Source: Pseudomonas aestuarii
GTDB taxonomy: Bacteria > Pseudomonadota > Gammaproteobacteria > Pseudomonadales > Pseudomonadaceae
Direction of reading: 5' to 3'
Length of the DNA: 57,985 bases
Assembly: GCF_027988105.1 (NCBI RefSeq)
Contig: NZ_JAQJZJ010000017.1
Coordinates: 1-57,985 of the forward strand
In this document: in pieces, positions 9,171 to 16,955 of the stretch
How the letters are laid out: each line of letters begins with the position of its first letter
How positions within the stretch are numbered: position 1 is the first letter of the stretch
Made by a program: the position numbers and the translations under genes
The notes under the pieces: model-generated
Database searches by the model: none
The model's input: only the letters and a program-made list of their open reading frames with translations
Told to the model about the DNA's origin: nothing

Positions 9171-10066
9171 GCGTCAACACCGAAAAGCTCAAGGTCATGC
9201 GCGACTTCACATACAACCCGGATACCGTCGCAACGCAGCCCATTACCAACGCAGAATTCACGCCCCTCTCAAGCCCTGAGGAGCGAGATAGCTCGACAGC
9301 CCGTCGAGTGCCAACTCAGGCCTATCGGGTTCTGGAAGGCGATCGTCTCTCCCCACAATCACCCGAGGCCCGTCGTGAGCCTGCCACCACTGTTGAACTT
9401 GAGCAGGACGCCCCAACGATGGCCCTCCACAACCAATACCACCAAGAAGAGAATCGCTCGCCCACTGAGCCAACCCCAGCAACTGACGCCACATCCGCAC
9501 AGAGCCTCAAGAGCGATTTCAGCCCATTGGAGGACTGGGATGACTACAAGGGCCGTGGCGAGCTGGAGGCAGAATGGTTGCGCGACAGCATAGCCAACCA
9601 GCTGAACAACGAAGCCATGCCGGTTACTACCAAGACAGACAAGACATAGCTGTTGCCGCTGAGCGCCGAACACATCCTAAATGTCGTGGCGCGACTGACA
9701 TCGGCCGCGCCACCGCCCTCTGTCGAGACCCACTTGCCGCTCAAGGACGCGCCTGTCGCCAACACGGCGCGTTACGACCGCCTGCGTGGCCATGCCGAGG
9801 AGATCGGCATGCGTGATCTCATGACAGACCTCAAAGAACCCCACAACGAACAAGACGTCACTGCGGACAAAGAATGCCCCAATGGAGCAATGGTTGAGCA
9901 GCAACCTCTATCGACGACAAATGCAGAGACCAGGAAAGTCGAGCCACCCAGCACTAAAACACCAGAGCCGCCTCAGACCAGCATGAAGCCAGACATGATC
10001 GAAGACATCATCAACGGCCGTACCTACCTCCAGATGGCTCCAATTACGCGAGAAGAAGATGACTGA
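9101..10066 (+). pseudogene. Unrecognised open frame interrupted by one TAG stop
   Basis: One reading frame stays open across this stretch except for a single TAG at 9647-9649, giving about 320 codons. The product would be hydrophilic and rich in Pro, Thr, Glu and Gln, and it ends in R-E-E-D-D. The first part overlaps the IS110-like fragment, so the true start is uncertain; ATG at 9197 is one option. Lying between a transposase remnant and a tRNA attachment site, it is probably the tail of an old element-borne gene. I do not recognise it. Confidence 0.35.
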
Positions 10067-10216
10067 GTCACCTCTTGGCAGAACAAGAGCCTGACAGACG
10101 CTCCCCCTAGAAAGGCAAGCCCAGCGATGAGAATGGAATGAGCAACTCCAGCAGAGATTTTTCGGTGGGGCAAAAAGTGGGGCAAAATTGGAGTACCCCA
10201 CCAAACACCCGCCCAT

Positions 10217-10251
10217 AAAAAAATCCAGTCACCGCTAAGTGACTGGATTTT
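10217..10251 (-). terminator. Terminator downstream of the tRNA-Pro 3' end
   Basis: Stem ATCCAGTCAC/GTGACTGGAT with a six-base loop, followed on the minus strand by seven T residues. It lies 12 bases after the CCA end of the tRNA fragment and looks like that tRNA's original terminator, which marks the left side as chromosome. The preceding 150 bp (10067-10216) hold no gene I can support. Confidence 0.85.
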
Positions 10252-10262
10252 CTAGGATTATA

Positions 10263-10307
10263 TGGTCGGGACGGAGTGATTCGAACACTCGACCCCTAGC
10301 ACCCCAT
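10263..10307 (-). other. tRNA-Pro(GGG) 3' fragment: attachment site (att) of an integrated element
   Basis: Read on the minus strand, 45 bases match tRNA positions 32-76 exactly in layout: anticodon loop A-U-GGG-G-U, the 3' side of the anticodon stem, a five-base variable loop, a perfect T arm GAGTG-TTCGAAT-CACTC, the acceptor 3' strand CGTCCCG, discriminator A and CCA. G72 with A73 and the GGG anticodon identify proline. No matching 5' half lies upstream; the sequence there does not even complete the anticodon stem. This is the pattern left when a tyrosine-recombinase element enters a tRNA gene and duplicates its 3' part. By orientation the element lies to the right (higher coordinates). Confidence 0.8.
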
Positions 10308-10796
10308 CTATGCATGCCGCTCATAAGGCATTGATTTAAAAGTACTAAACAATGGCGCTCGCTGCAATCGAGGCCCAACGATGTCGGACGATTTTCAACG
10401 ATTCCCCGCAAAAGTCCCTCGGCCCAGTCAGTTGGCTGCCACGGAGGCCACACTGCTGGATCCCTGAATAAACGCAACAACAAGCTGCCATGTGGACGGC
10501 TTGGGCTGATACACAAGCGAATCGACCCAATACACCACAATTCCCCTCGGCCACTGATGGACTGGAAGCACTGAAGCGCTCAGACCCAGAATCTATTGGC
10601 CTTAACTAGGCACAACAAACCGTCCCGTACCACTTTTTTACCACCAAATTTTCAATCCTCTGCAAGACCAGCCAACGCTCGCCTATCCCGATACAAACTC
10701 AAAGCCTGCACGCTCCGCTTGCTGGTGGCACCCATAAGATAGGTGGAATAACGGCCTTGCTGTTCCTTCTCCCCCTATCACGGCGTTCTCGCGGTC
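10308..10796. other. Gap without a supportable gene, next to att
   Basis: About 490 bp between the tRNA fragment and the LysR remnant. The only notable open stretch is on the minus strand around 10665-10775, about 39 codons starting after a stop and ending in A-G-L-A-E-D. It reads like the C-terminus of a lost protein. I see no promoter or full gene. Confidence 0.4.
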
Positions 10797-10988
10797 AAGG
10801 GCTGCGCATCATTCGGCCACCGACCAAGGCGAACAACGGATCCCGAAATGCTCACGCAAGCGACCGAGCGCAGCGCTCACAGCCGATTGCGTGAGGTTCA
10901 GCCGCAGTGCCGCTCGGGTGACATTCTGCTCGACGCGCAAGGCTTCGAGCAACGCAAGCAGGTTGAGGTCCAGGCCATGATAGCGCAT
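10797..10988 (-). pseudogene. Truncated, frameshifted LysR-family regulator
   Basis: ATG at 10988 opens an excellent LysR helix-turn-helix: L-D-L-N-L-L-A-L-L-E-A-L, then T-Q-S-A-V-S-A-A-L-G-R-L-R. At residue 49-50 one base is missing near 10840, so the frame ends early at 10809. Shifting by one restores the usual D-P-L-F-A-L-V-G-G-R-M-M for a dozen codons until about 10797, after which homology stops. The effector domain is absent. It lies 21 bp downstream of the cyclase gene and resembles the LysR encoded at 39109. It is probably the former regulator of the neighbouring operon. Confidence 0.75.
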
Positions 10989-11009
10989 CGCTTAGTCCGA
11001 TTTTTTACG

Positions 11010-11795
11010 TCAATCTTCGAAGATCGCGACGGCGCGGACGAAACCAGCCGAGGCGTGCTTTATCTTGTACGGAAAGCACGAAACCTCAAAGCCCTTGGCT
11101 GGCAAGCTTTCCAGGTTAGAGAGTTTTTCCATCTGCCCATAGCCGATATCACGGCCGGCCTTATGCCCTTCCCAGATAATCGAGGCGTCACCGCTTTCGG
11201 CAAAGCGTTCTCGGGTGTACTTGAACGGTGCGTCCCAGCTCCATGCGTCGGTACCGACCACGCGCACACCGCGCTTAAGTAGATATAGAGTGGCTTCACG
11301 GCCCATGCCCACGCCGGCGTCCAAGTAACCGGGTTGACCGAACAGTGCACCGGCGCGGGTGTTGACCAGCACAATGTCGAGGGTTTGCAACTCGTGGCCG
11401 ATGCGATCGAGTTCCGCCTGGACCTCGGCCGCGGTGACCACGTGGCCATCCGGCAGGTGGCGAAAGTCGAGCTTAACACCGGGCTGCAAGCACCAATCCA
11501 GCGGCAGCTCGTCGATGCCGAAGGCCGGTTTTCCGCCATCGGTAGTCGAGGCGTAATGCCAGGGCGCGTCCATATGGGTGCCGCTGTGCGTGGTGATATG
11601 TAGGTACTCGGCTGCCCAGCTTTCGTTGCCAGGCAGCTGGTCGAGACTCAACCCGGGGAACATCGCCGCCATCTGCGGCCATCCTTCCTGGTGATCGGTA
11701 TATTCGATCTTAGGCAGCAGGGGTGGCGGGTCAGTGTATGGGTTGTTGTCCAGGGTTACAGAGAGATCAACGATCCGGCGTTTACTGTTTCTCAT
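11010..11795 (-). CDS. Cyclase family protein (kynurenine formamidase-like hydrolase)
   Basis: A 261-residue metal-dependent amidase or lactone hydrolase of the cyclase/KynB fold. The defining metal motif H-S-G-T-H-M-D-A-P-W-H is clear near residues 69-79. A late conserved W-x-W-D-x-P stretch (near 190) also fits. AGGGAG precedes the ATG. It follows a terminator that closes the upstream epimerase gene, so it probably has its own promoter in 11796-11921. Relatives next to FAH-like and SMP-30-like genes hydrolyse ring-opened or lactone intermediates; that role is inferred here from context. Confidence 0.85.
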   Translation of the reverse strand: MRNSKRRIVDLSVTLDNNPYTDPPPLLPKIEYTDHQEGWPQMAAMFPGLSLDQLPGNESWAAEYLHITTHSGTHMDAPWHYASTTDGGKPAFGIDELPLDWCLQPGVKLDFRHLPDGHVVTAAEVQAELDRIGHELQTLDIVLVNTRAGALFGQPGYLDAGVGMGREATLYLLKRGVRVVGTDAWSWDAPFKYTRERFAESGDASIIWEGHKAGRDIGYGQMEKLSNLESLPAKGFEVSCFPYKIKHASAGFVRAVAIFED

Positions 11796-11921
11796 ACGAC
11801 TCCCTACCGGCGCATAGGCGCCGTGCTGTAGTTACGCTGCGAACTTCACCGGTCGCCGGGAAGTCGCCCAAACATACACAATAGGCCGCGCTCTGGAGAT
11901 CGGCGGAAACGTCCGCATGAC

Positions 11922-11958
11922 AAAAAACGCTTGCCGGATGGAGGGCATCCGCCAAGCG
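11922..11958 (-). terminator. Rho-independent terminator between epimerase and cyclase genes
   Basis: A 13-bp stem with one mismatch (CGCTTGGCGGATG against CATCCGGCAAGCG, minus strand) and a five-base loop, followed by six T residues. It begins seven bases after the epimerase stop at 11965. Confidence 0.85.
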
Positions 11959-11964
11959 CCAACC

Positions 11965-12912
11965 TCAACCTAGTATTGCTTGTTCGATCAAGCCGCCGAC
12001 GTCACCGTCGTGGCGAAATCCCAGCTGTTCGGCCGCGTGTGCCTGCAGCGGTGGATAGGCTCCGAATACCGCCTCCAACTGCGCATTCGGTCGATAACTG
12101 ACCAGAGTCCGCCGATCATCGCCGAATCGCTGGCACAAGCCGTCTATAACCTCGGCCATGGTCAGTCGTAGCACCGGCAGCGCCATACTGCGCCGCGACT
12201 TCAGGGCGTCAGCCGGCAAGCCCGCGGCGTGCAACAGGTTGTCCACGCAGCGACCAACCGACATCCACCAGGCCACTGCCTGCGGTGAAACCGGGCTCTC
12301 GAATGACTCGCCTGCCTTGAGTTTCCAGAATACATCGCTCATGAACGCCGAGAGCAGGCCTGAGGGTTGCGCCGGGCGGGCGACAATTCCGGGCAGGCGC
12401 AGGGAAATCCCGTCGACCCAGCCGCGACGGCTATAGTCATCAACCAAAATCTCGCCCATCAGTTTCTGCGCCGCGTAGCTCAGGCATGGGCGCATCGGCG
12501 TATCGTCGGTCACCAGGCTCGGCATCGGTGCGCCATACACCGCGATGGTGCTGGCAAATACCAGGCGTGACGTGCTTTGTTGCTTTCGTAGTAGTTCGAG
12601 CAACCACTGGGTTGCGTCCAGATTGACCTGGCGACCGAGATCAAACTCGCGTTCGGCCAACCCGCCCGGGATACTCGCCAGATGGAACACCATTTCAATC
12701 GGTCCGTGCTCGAACGCGCGAGCTAGCACACCGCTGTCAGCGATGCTGCCCTTGAGCTGGCTTACCCGCGAGTCAGTCGCGGACTCCGGAAAATCCAAGT
12801 CCAGTAGCGTCAGGCGCTCGAGGCGGCGACCGTCGACCACGCCATCGGTGATCAGTCGCCGCGCTAGCGATTGGCCGACGAAGCCATTGGCTCCGGTGAT
12901 TAACACGTGCAT
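11965..12912 (-). CDS. NAD-dependent epimerase/dehydratase (extended SDR, DenD-like)
   Basis: A 315-residue Rossmann-fold oxidoreductase with G-A-N-G-F-V-G at residues 7-13, a conserved H-L-A-S-I near 77 and Y-A-A-Q-K as the Tyr/Lys catalytic pair. The layout (S-T-I-A-V-Y-G, then R-L-P-G-I-V) resembles D-erythronate and uronate-type dehydrogenases. The start at 12912 has AGGAGTG upstream and lies four bases after the stop of the FAH-like gene, so the two are translationally close. A longer in-frame start would overlap that gene and add 44 odd residues. Its likely job is oxidation of a hydroxy-acid intermediate; the substrate is unknown. Confidence 0.85.
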   Translation of the reverse strand: MHVLITGANGFVGQSLARRLITDGVVDGRRLERLTLLDLDFPESATDSRVSQLKGSIADSGVLARAFEHGPIEMVFHLASIPGGLAEREFDLGRQVNLDATQWLLELLRKQQSTSRLVFASTIAVYGAPMPSLVTDDTPMRPCLSYAAQKLMGEILVDDYSRRGWVDGISLRLPGIVARPAQPSGLLSAFMSDVFWKLKAGESFESPVSPQAVAWWMSVGRCVDNLLHAAGLPADALKSRRSMALPVLRLTMAEVIDGLCQRFGDDRRTLVSYRPNAQLEAVFGAYPPLQAHAAEQLGFRHDGDVGGLIEQAILG

Positions 12913-12916
12913 GCGA

Positions 12917-13900
12917 TCACTCCTGTGGCCTGACGAAACGTTGATCGATGGCGCCGAACAGGCTGGCACCCTGCTCGTCGAACATTTCAAAACGCAGCCG
13001 CTCGCCGTACTCGATGAAAGGAGTGCTGGGCTGGCCGAACTCAATCATCTCCAGCGCCCGCCGTTCGGCCAAGCAGCTTGAGCCCACATTCTTGTGGTCA
13101 CGATTGGAGAAAGTGCCGGTGCCTAGCATGGTGCCGGCCCCCAACCTGCGGTTGTAGGCAAGGTGGCTAAGCAGCTGGCCGAAACTGAAATCCATTTCGC
13201 GGCCGTTGGGGTTGCCAAACCATTCACCGTTGCGCGACACCTTCAGATCCAGCTGAACGCGTCCGTCCTTCCAGGCAGCACCGAGTTCGTCGGGGGTGAC
13301 CGCAACGGGCGCAAATGCCGAGGCCGGTTTAGCTTGGATAAAGCCGAAGCCCATAGACAACTCGCGCGCCAGGTGGCCACGCATGGACACGTCGTTGAAG
13401 AGAGCGAACAGCCGGATGCACTGCTGTGCCTCGCCGGCGCTTGCGCCCATCGGCACGTCCGCTGTAATAGCGGCCAGTTCGCCCTCGAAGTCGCAGTTAT
13501 CGGCTTCGCTAGGGAACTCGTAGTCCTCAAAAGGCCCGCGGAAGTCGTCACCCTGGCGCTGGATCAGGATCGGCACACCCTCGGGAACGTTTACCGAGAG
13601 GTTGAAGGCACGCTCCATGATGTTGCCGTGGTTGAGAAACGCCGAGGCGTCGACGAACTGATAGGCACGCGGCAGCGGGGCCATCGCCTGCCTTGGATCG
13701 AAAGCGAAGGCGCCCTCGGCGCGTCTGCGGTTCAGCACCTCGTAGAGCTCCTGCAGGCGAGGCTCGCACACATCCCACTGCTCTAGCGCGAGCTGCATCG
13801 TCGGGACGATTTCCTGGGCGCTAACGGCCCGGCTGAGGTCGCGCGAAACCACCACCAGCTGGCCATCGCGTGTACCGTTTTTCAACGTAGCAAGCTTCAT
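12917..13900 (-). CDS. Fumarylacetoacetate hydrolase family protein
   Basis: A 327-residue protein of the FAH superfamily, which cleaves C-C bonds of beta-diketo acids or handles related enol acids. An N-terminal domain precedes the catalytic beta-fold. Visible motifs are F-E-G-E-L with the metal-binding Glu near residue 140, N-D-V-S-M-R near 170 and the G-T-G-T-F-S-N segment near 260. Length and the F-A-P-V-A-V-T-P-D-E-L stretch match the fumarylacetoacetase-like subgroup with this extra N-terminal domain. It lies between the SMP-30 gene (28 bp upstream) and the epimerase (4 bp downstream) in one operon. Confidence 0.88.
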   Translation of the reverse strand: MKLATLKNGTRDGQLVVVSRDLSRAVSAQEIVPTMQLALEQWDVCEPRLQELYEVLNRRRAEGAFAFDPRQAMAPLPRAYQFVDASAFLNHGNIMERAFNLSVNVPEGVPILIQRQGDDFRGPFEDYEFPSEADNCDFEGELAAITADVPMGASAGEAQQCIRLFALFNDVSMRGHLARELSMGFGFIQAKPASAFAPVAVTPDELGAAWKDGRVQLDLKVSRNGEWFGNPNGREMDFSFGQLLSHLAYNRRLGAGTMLGTGTFSNRDHKNVGSSCLAERRALEMIEFGQPSTPFIEYGERLRFEMFDEQGASLFGAIDQRFVRPQE

Positions 13901-13928
13901 TGATCGTTTTCCTGTTAGTTGTAGTTAT

Positions 13929-14942
13929 TCACCAGTGGATCAGGGCCTGGCCGGCCACTGGCGAGCGGAACGTAGGGATCCGGGTGCCCAGCAGGCTGCC
14001 CAGGTAAACGGTTCGCAGATCCGGGCCGCCGAACGTAATACTGGCCATCCACGGTGCCAGTGCGCCCTGAGCGGCGAGCATCAACGGCGGGGTCAGAGTC
14101 TTGGCATCTCGATGCTTGTACAGCTCGGCGGTGGCCTGCGGATTACTGTCGTCGAGCAACGTCAGCAATTCGCCTTGGGGGGTGATAGCGACTAGCTTAT
14201 CGGTCATGATCAGCGTTACCCAGAGGTTGCCGAAACTGTCGAAGGCGAAGCCGTCAGGGAAACCTTCGAGCATTTCAGGCCCGTATATTTCGCGCCCGGT
14301 CAGGCCACCATCGTCCTGCAGGCGCAGGCGCGAAATGCGCCGAGCGTTGCTTTCGACGACGTACAACCACTCTTCGTTATCGTCAAAGCGAATTTCGTTG
14401 GTGCCGTAGAAACCGTCGGCAACAATGCGCATGCCCTTCTCATCGATGATCCCGATATAGCCGTCAGCCACGTCAGCGTTAATCGAGTCGGTCCAGGGCT
14501 GCATCTGCGTCGTCACCGTGAACCAGATCCGCCCCTTGGAATCGAGCAGCGGAAAGTTGGTTTTACCCAGCGGCCGGCCATTGAGGTTGTCATGCAGCAC
14601 GTGCAGCTCGCCGCTACGGTTGAGTCGCTCAATGCGATCCAAACCCCAGTTACAGATGATGAAGTCACCTTCGGCAGTCATCGCGAGGCCGTTAGGCAGG
14701 GAGGCATTCTGTGACTGCACGAAGCGTTGCTCGAATGAAGCATCGCCAACTTCAGCCTGGGCCGGCGCCAGCAACTTCTGGTGGCCATCAGGAGCGATGC
14801 GCATCACCCCGCCGCGCGCATCGGCGCTCCACAGGGTGCCGTCACGCTGGGCAATGATGCATTCGGGACGCTGCAGGTTATCGCCAACGAAACGGATGGA
14901 TTCGCGATCAACTTGCCAATCGAGCAGAGGGTTTTTTTGCAT
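13929..14942 (-). CDS. SMP-30/gluconolactonase family lactonase
   Basis: A 337-residue six-bladed beta-propeller of the SMP-30/LRE type, which hydrolyses sugar or other lactones with a divalent metal. The recognisable parts are P-E-C-I near residue 27 (metal Glu), L-P-N-G-L-A near 81, Y-G-T-N-E-I near 179 and G-F-P-D-G-F-A-F-D near 226. There is no signal peptide, so it should be cytoplasmic. It begins the tight operon SMP-30, FAH-like, epimerase. A lactonase, a C-C hydrolase and a dehydrogenase together suit degradation of an oxidised ring-opened product. Confidence 0.87.
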   Translation of the reverse strand: MQKNPLLDWQVDRESIRFVGDNLQRPECIIAQRDGTLWSADARGGVMRIAPDGHQKLLAPAQAEVGDASFEQRFVQSQNASLPNGLAMTAEGDFIICNWGLDRIERLNRSGELHVLHDNLNGRPLGKTNFPLLDSKGRIWFTVTTQMQPWTDSINADVADGYIGIIDEKGMRIVADGFYGTNEIRFDDNEEWLYVVESNARRISRLRLQDDGGLTGREIYGPEMLEGFPDGFAFDSFGNLWVTLIMTDKLVAITPQGELLTLLDDSNPQATAELYKHRDAKTLTPPLMLAAQGALAPWMASITFGGPDLRTVYLGSLLGTRIPTFRSPVAGQALIHW

Positions 14943-15015
14943 GGGTACCTCAGCCGGTGTCCGGCCTTTTTATTGTTGGGAACGGAGCCACTAAGGCGGC
15001 CGCATTTGTCCTTGT

Positions 15016-15345
15016 CTAAGACTCGAGCCAGACACGTCCCTCGGAATCAACCAAGCACGACAGCGACGTCAGCGATTGACCGAGGCAGGGTCCATCGATG
15101 CACAGCCCGTTGTCGGGCCTGAAGGAAGCACCGTGGGCAAAGCAGATGATGCGGCTGCCGTCCGGTGACATGAAGCGGTCCTTGCGGTACTGCATCGGCA
15201 CGTTCTGGTGTGGGCAGTTGTTGCGGTACACCTTGGGCCGTCCGTCGTAGAGCAATGCCAGCAGCGTGTCACGCCCCTGCTCCCATGGGTCTAATCCAAG
15301 CGCAGAGCCGTGCTTCAGCTCACACAGGTTGCAAAGAAATAACAG
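15016..15345 (-). CDS. Small Rieske [2Fe-2S] protein; start codon uncertain
   Basis: A ferredoxin-sized Rieske domain protein of about 109 residues with both cluster motifs, C-P-H (residues 44-46) and C-F-A-H (68-71), for transfer of electrons to or from an oxygenase. No ATG, GTG or TTG occurs in frame where the family normally starts (just before L-F-L-C-N-L). The proposed start is CTG at 15343-15345, eight bases after AGAGG. The next in-frame ATG is 216 bases further upstream and would add 72 residues unlike the family. It lies 73 bp upstream of the SMP-30 gene and probably belongs to that operon. Either a rare start codon is used or expression is impaired. Confidence 0.7.
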   Translation of the reverse strand: MLFLCNLCELKHGSALGLDPWEQGRDTLLALLYDGRPKVYRNNCPHQNVPMQYRKDRFMSPDGSRIICFAHGASFRPDNGLCIDGPCLGQSLTSLSCLVDSEGRVWLES

Positions 15346-15824
15346 GGTAAAAACCTCTATAGTGGGCCTGAAAATCAGGCCGACTTGAATGTTCTGGCCT
15401 ATAAGCCAGCAACATCTCTCGTTGTTCGGGTAGCCTCGCGCTGCAGCAAACAAAACAGATGCAAAGCCAATACTGGAAGGGTCACCCCGAACCACGAATT
15501 TGGCTAATCGCTTGTTCCGATGCGAGGTATCGCCGGAGGAAATACATGAAGCACCGAGCAATGCCTCTGACGATGCTCCAGGCTACAGTTGTAGTCGCCC
15601 GTTTCCGCCTAGCAGGCCCAGTCGGCTAGCAGAATCTCGCTTTCGGGCATCACGCAGGCACTCTGAATGGTGCGGCTGGGTAAATGTCCACTGAGCAACG
15701 CTTCAATCCATAGCCGAGGGCGCTGAGCCGGATGCACCGCTCCGCTCGGCCATCTCGGTGACGCCAGAAGGTACGCTGTTGTGCTTAAGCAATAACGGGC
15801 CACGCGCGCGGACGCTCGCAAGAA
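15346..15824. other. Gap between Rieske gene and AraC gene; no gene supported
   Basis: About 480 bp. On the minus strand an open stretch ends at 15609 with S-E-I-L-L-A-D-W-A-C and could be the tail of a lost gene. Nothing else is recognisable. The promoter of the Rieske/SMP-30 operon must lie here if it is not read through from the AraC gene. Confidence 0.4.
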
Positions 15825-16847
15825 TTATCGGAGGGGCGACTCTTGCATGCCGGAGCGATGCCTCTCGACTGGTTCCCCATCGTTCTTCGCCGTTCTCGTG
15901 CTTCGGGCAAAGGCCTGGGGTGCCATGCCGAAATGCTTCCGGAACGCGGTACGGAACGCCGACTCTGAGCGATAGCCATACCGCTCAGCCAAGGCTGCGA
16001 CGGTGACCCTGCCGTCCGTCAATGACCGGGCGGCGTAACGCATGCGGCAACCAATCAGATACTGGATCGGCGATTGACCGAGCAAGGCGGTAAAGCGTCG
16101 AGCAAAAGCCGCACGGGACAGACTGGCCTCGCGCGCCAGGGTCACGACGGTCCAAGTCAGTTCAGGTTGTGAATGCATGGCCGTCAATGCTCGGGCCATC
16201 CGCGGATCAGTCAGGGCTTGCAGCCAGCCGGCCCCGGCCAATGGGGCACTCAGCAGGTGCTCGCGGAGAAAGCTGGTCAGCACCAACTCCGCCAGCAGCG
16301 AGGCGGGTGCCAGATAACCGGGCTTGTGGGCTATGTCTTCGCTCGTCAGCCAGTCCAGGGTTGCCTCGAGCCAAGGCAAGGAGGCGCTGCCACCTCCACG
16401 AAGTACCACAACATCCGACAAGCCGGAGAGCAGCGGGCTGCGCTCTGGCTCATGAAACATGTAGGCGATGGTCAACAAGCGGGGAGTGCGATCAGGGGCG
16501 TCAAAACCAAAATGGATGGGCGCACTGCGACGCGACCGCGCGCTGAATTCCTCAGGCAGGCCTTGCCTCCGCCATAGTTCGATAAATGGGACCCGTGAGA
16601 CGCACGACGCGGAAGCGAATGCCACGGCGGTGTCGCGCAGCACGATGGCAGAATCGCCAGGTACCAGCAGCAGATCATCCTTGCCTTCGCGCAACAGCAG
16701 ACAGGGCGCGTGCAGCACGCTGTACAGCGTGGCAGCGGACCGTTCCATCACCGGCATCGTAATGCCCCAGTCGGCCCCGGCGTGCAGTACACCAATAGAA
16801 TTTGCATCAATCCGAACGGAAAGAAGCAGCTCACCCAAAAGATCCAC
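15825..16847 (-). CDS. AraC-family regulator with cupin-type sensor domain
   Basis: A 340-residue regulator. The N-terminal half (about 1-190) is a beta-rich cupin sensor of the AraC_binding_6 kind, with L-L-L-R-E-G-K-D-D-L-L-L-V-P-G-D. The C-terminal half (about 215-315) is the AraC double helix-turn-helix, ending A-E-R-Y-G-Y-R-S-E-S-A-F-R-T-A-F-R-K. The start is GTG, with GGTGAT upstream. It stands divergent from the first VanA-type oxygenase across 108 bp and upstream of the Rieske/SMP-30 operon on its own strand, so it may control either or both. Confidence 0.87.
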   Translation of the reverse strand: MDLLGELLLSVRIDANSIGVLHAGADWGITMPVMERSAATLYSVLHAPCLLLREGKDDLLLVPGDSAIVLRDTAVAFASASCVSRVPFIELWRRQGLPEEFSARSRRSAPIHFGFDAPDRTPRLLTIAYMFHEPERSPLLSGLSDVVVLRGGGSASLPWLEATLDWLTSEDIAHKPGYLAPASLLAELVLTSFLREHLLSAPLAGAGWLQALTDPRMARALTAMHSQPELTWTVVTLAREASLSRAAFARRFTALLGQSPIQYLIGCRMRYAARSLTDGRVTVAALAERYGYRSESAFRTAFRKHFGMAPQAFARSTRTAKNDGEPVERHRSGMQESPLR

Positions 16848-16955
16848 GCATCACCAAATGAGAGTATTTAGTCGTAAAATAGGACTCTGAAGGCTGTTTC
16901 GTCTACCAGATTCGCAGGATAGTGCGGTCTTAAGTGCACTCCGCAAAGGAAAACA

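Noticed and set aside
10100..10213. Short frame ending near att that could be an integrase C-terminus
   Set aside because: Only about 26 codons with a repeated V-G-Q motif; no catalytic tyrosine or other integrase box is visible.
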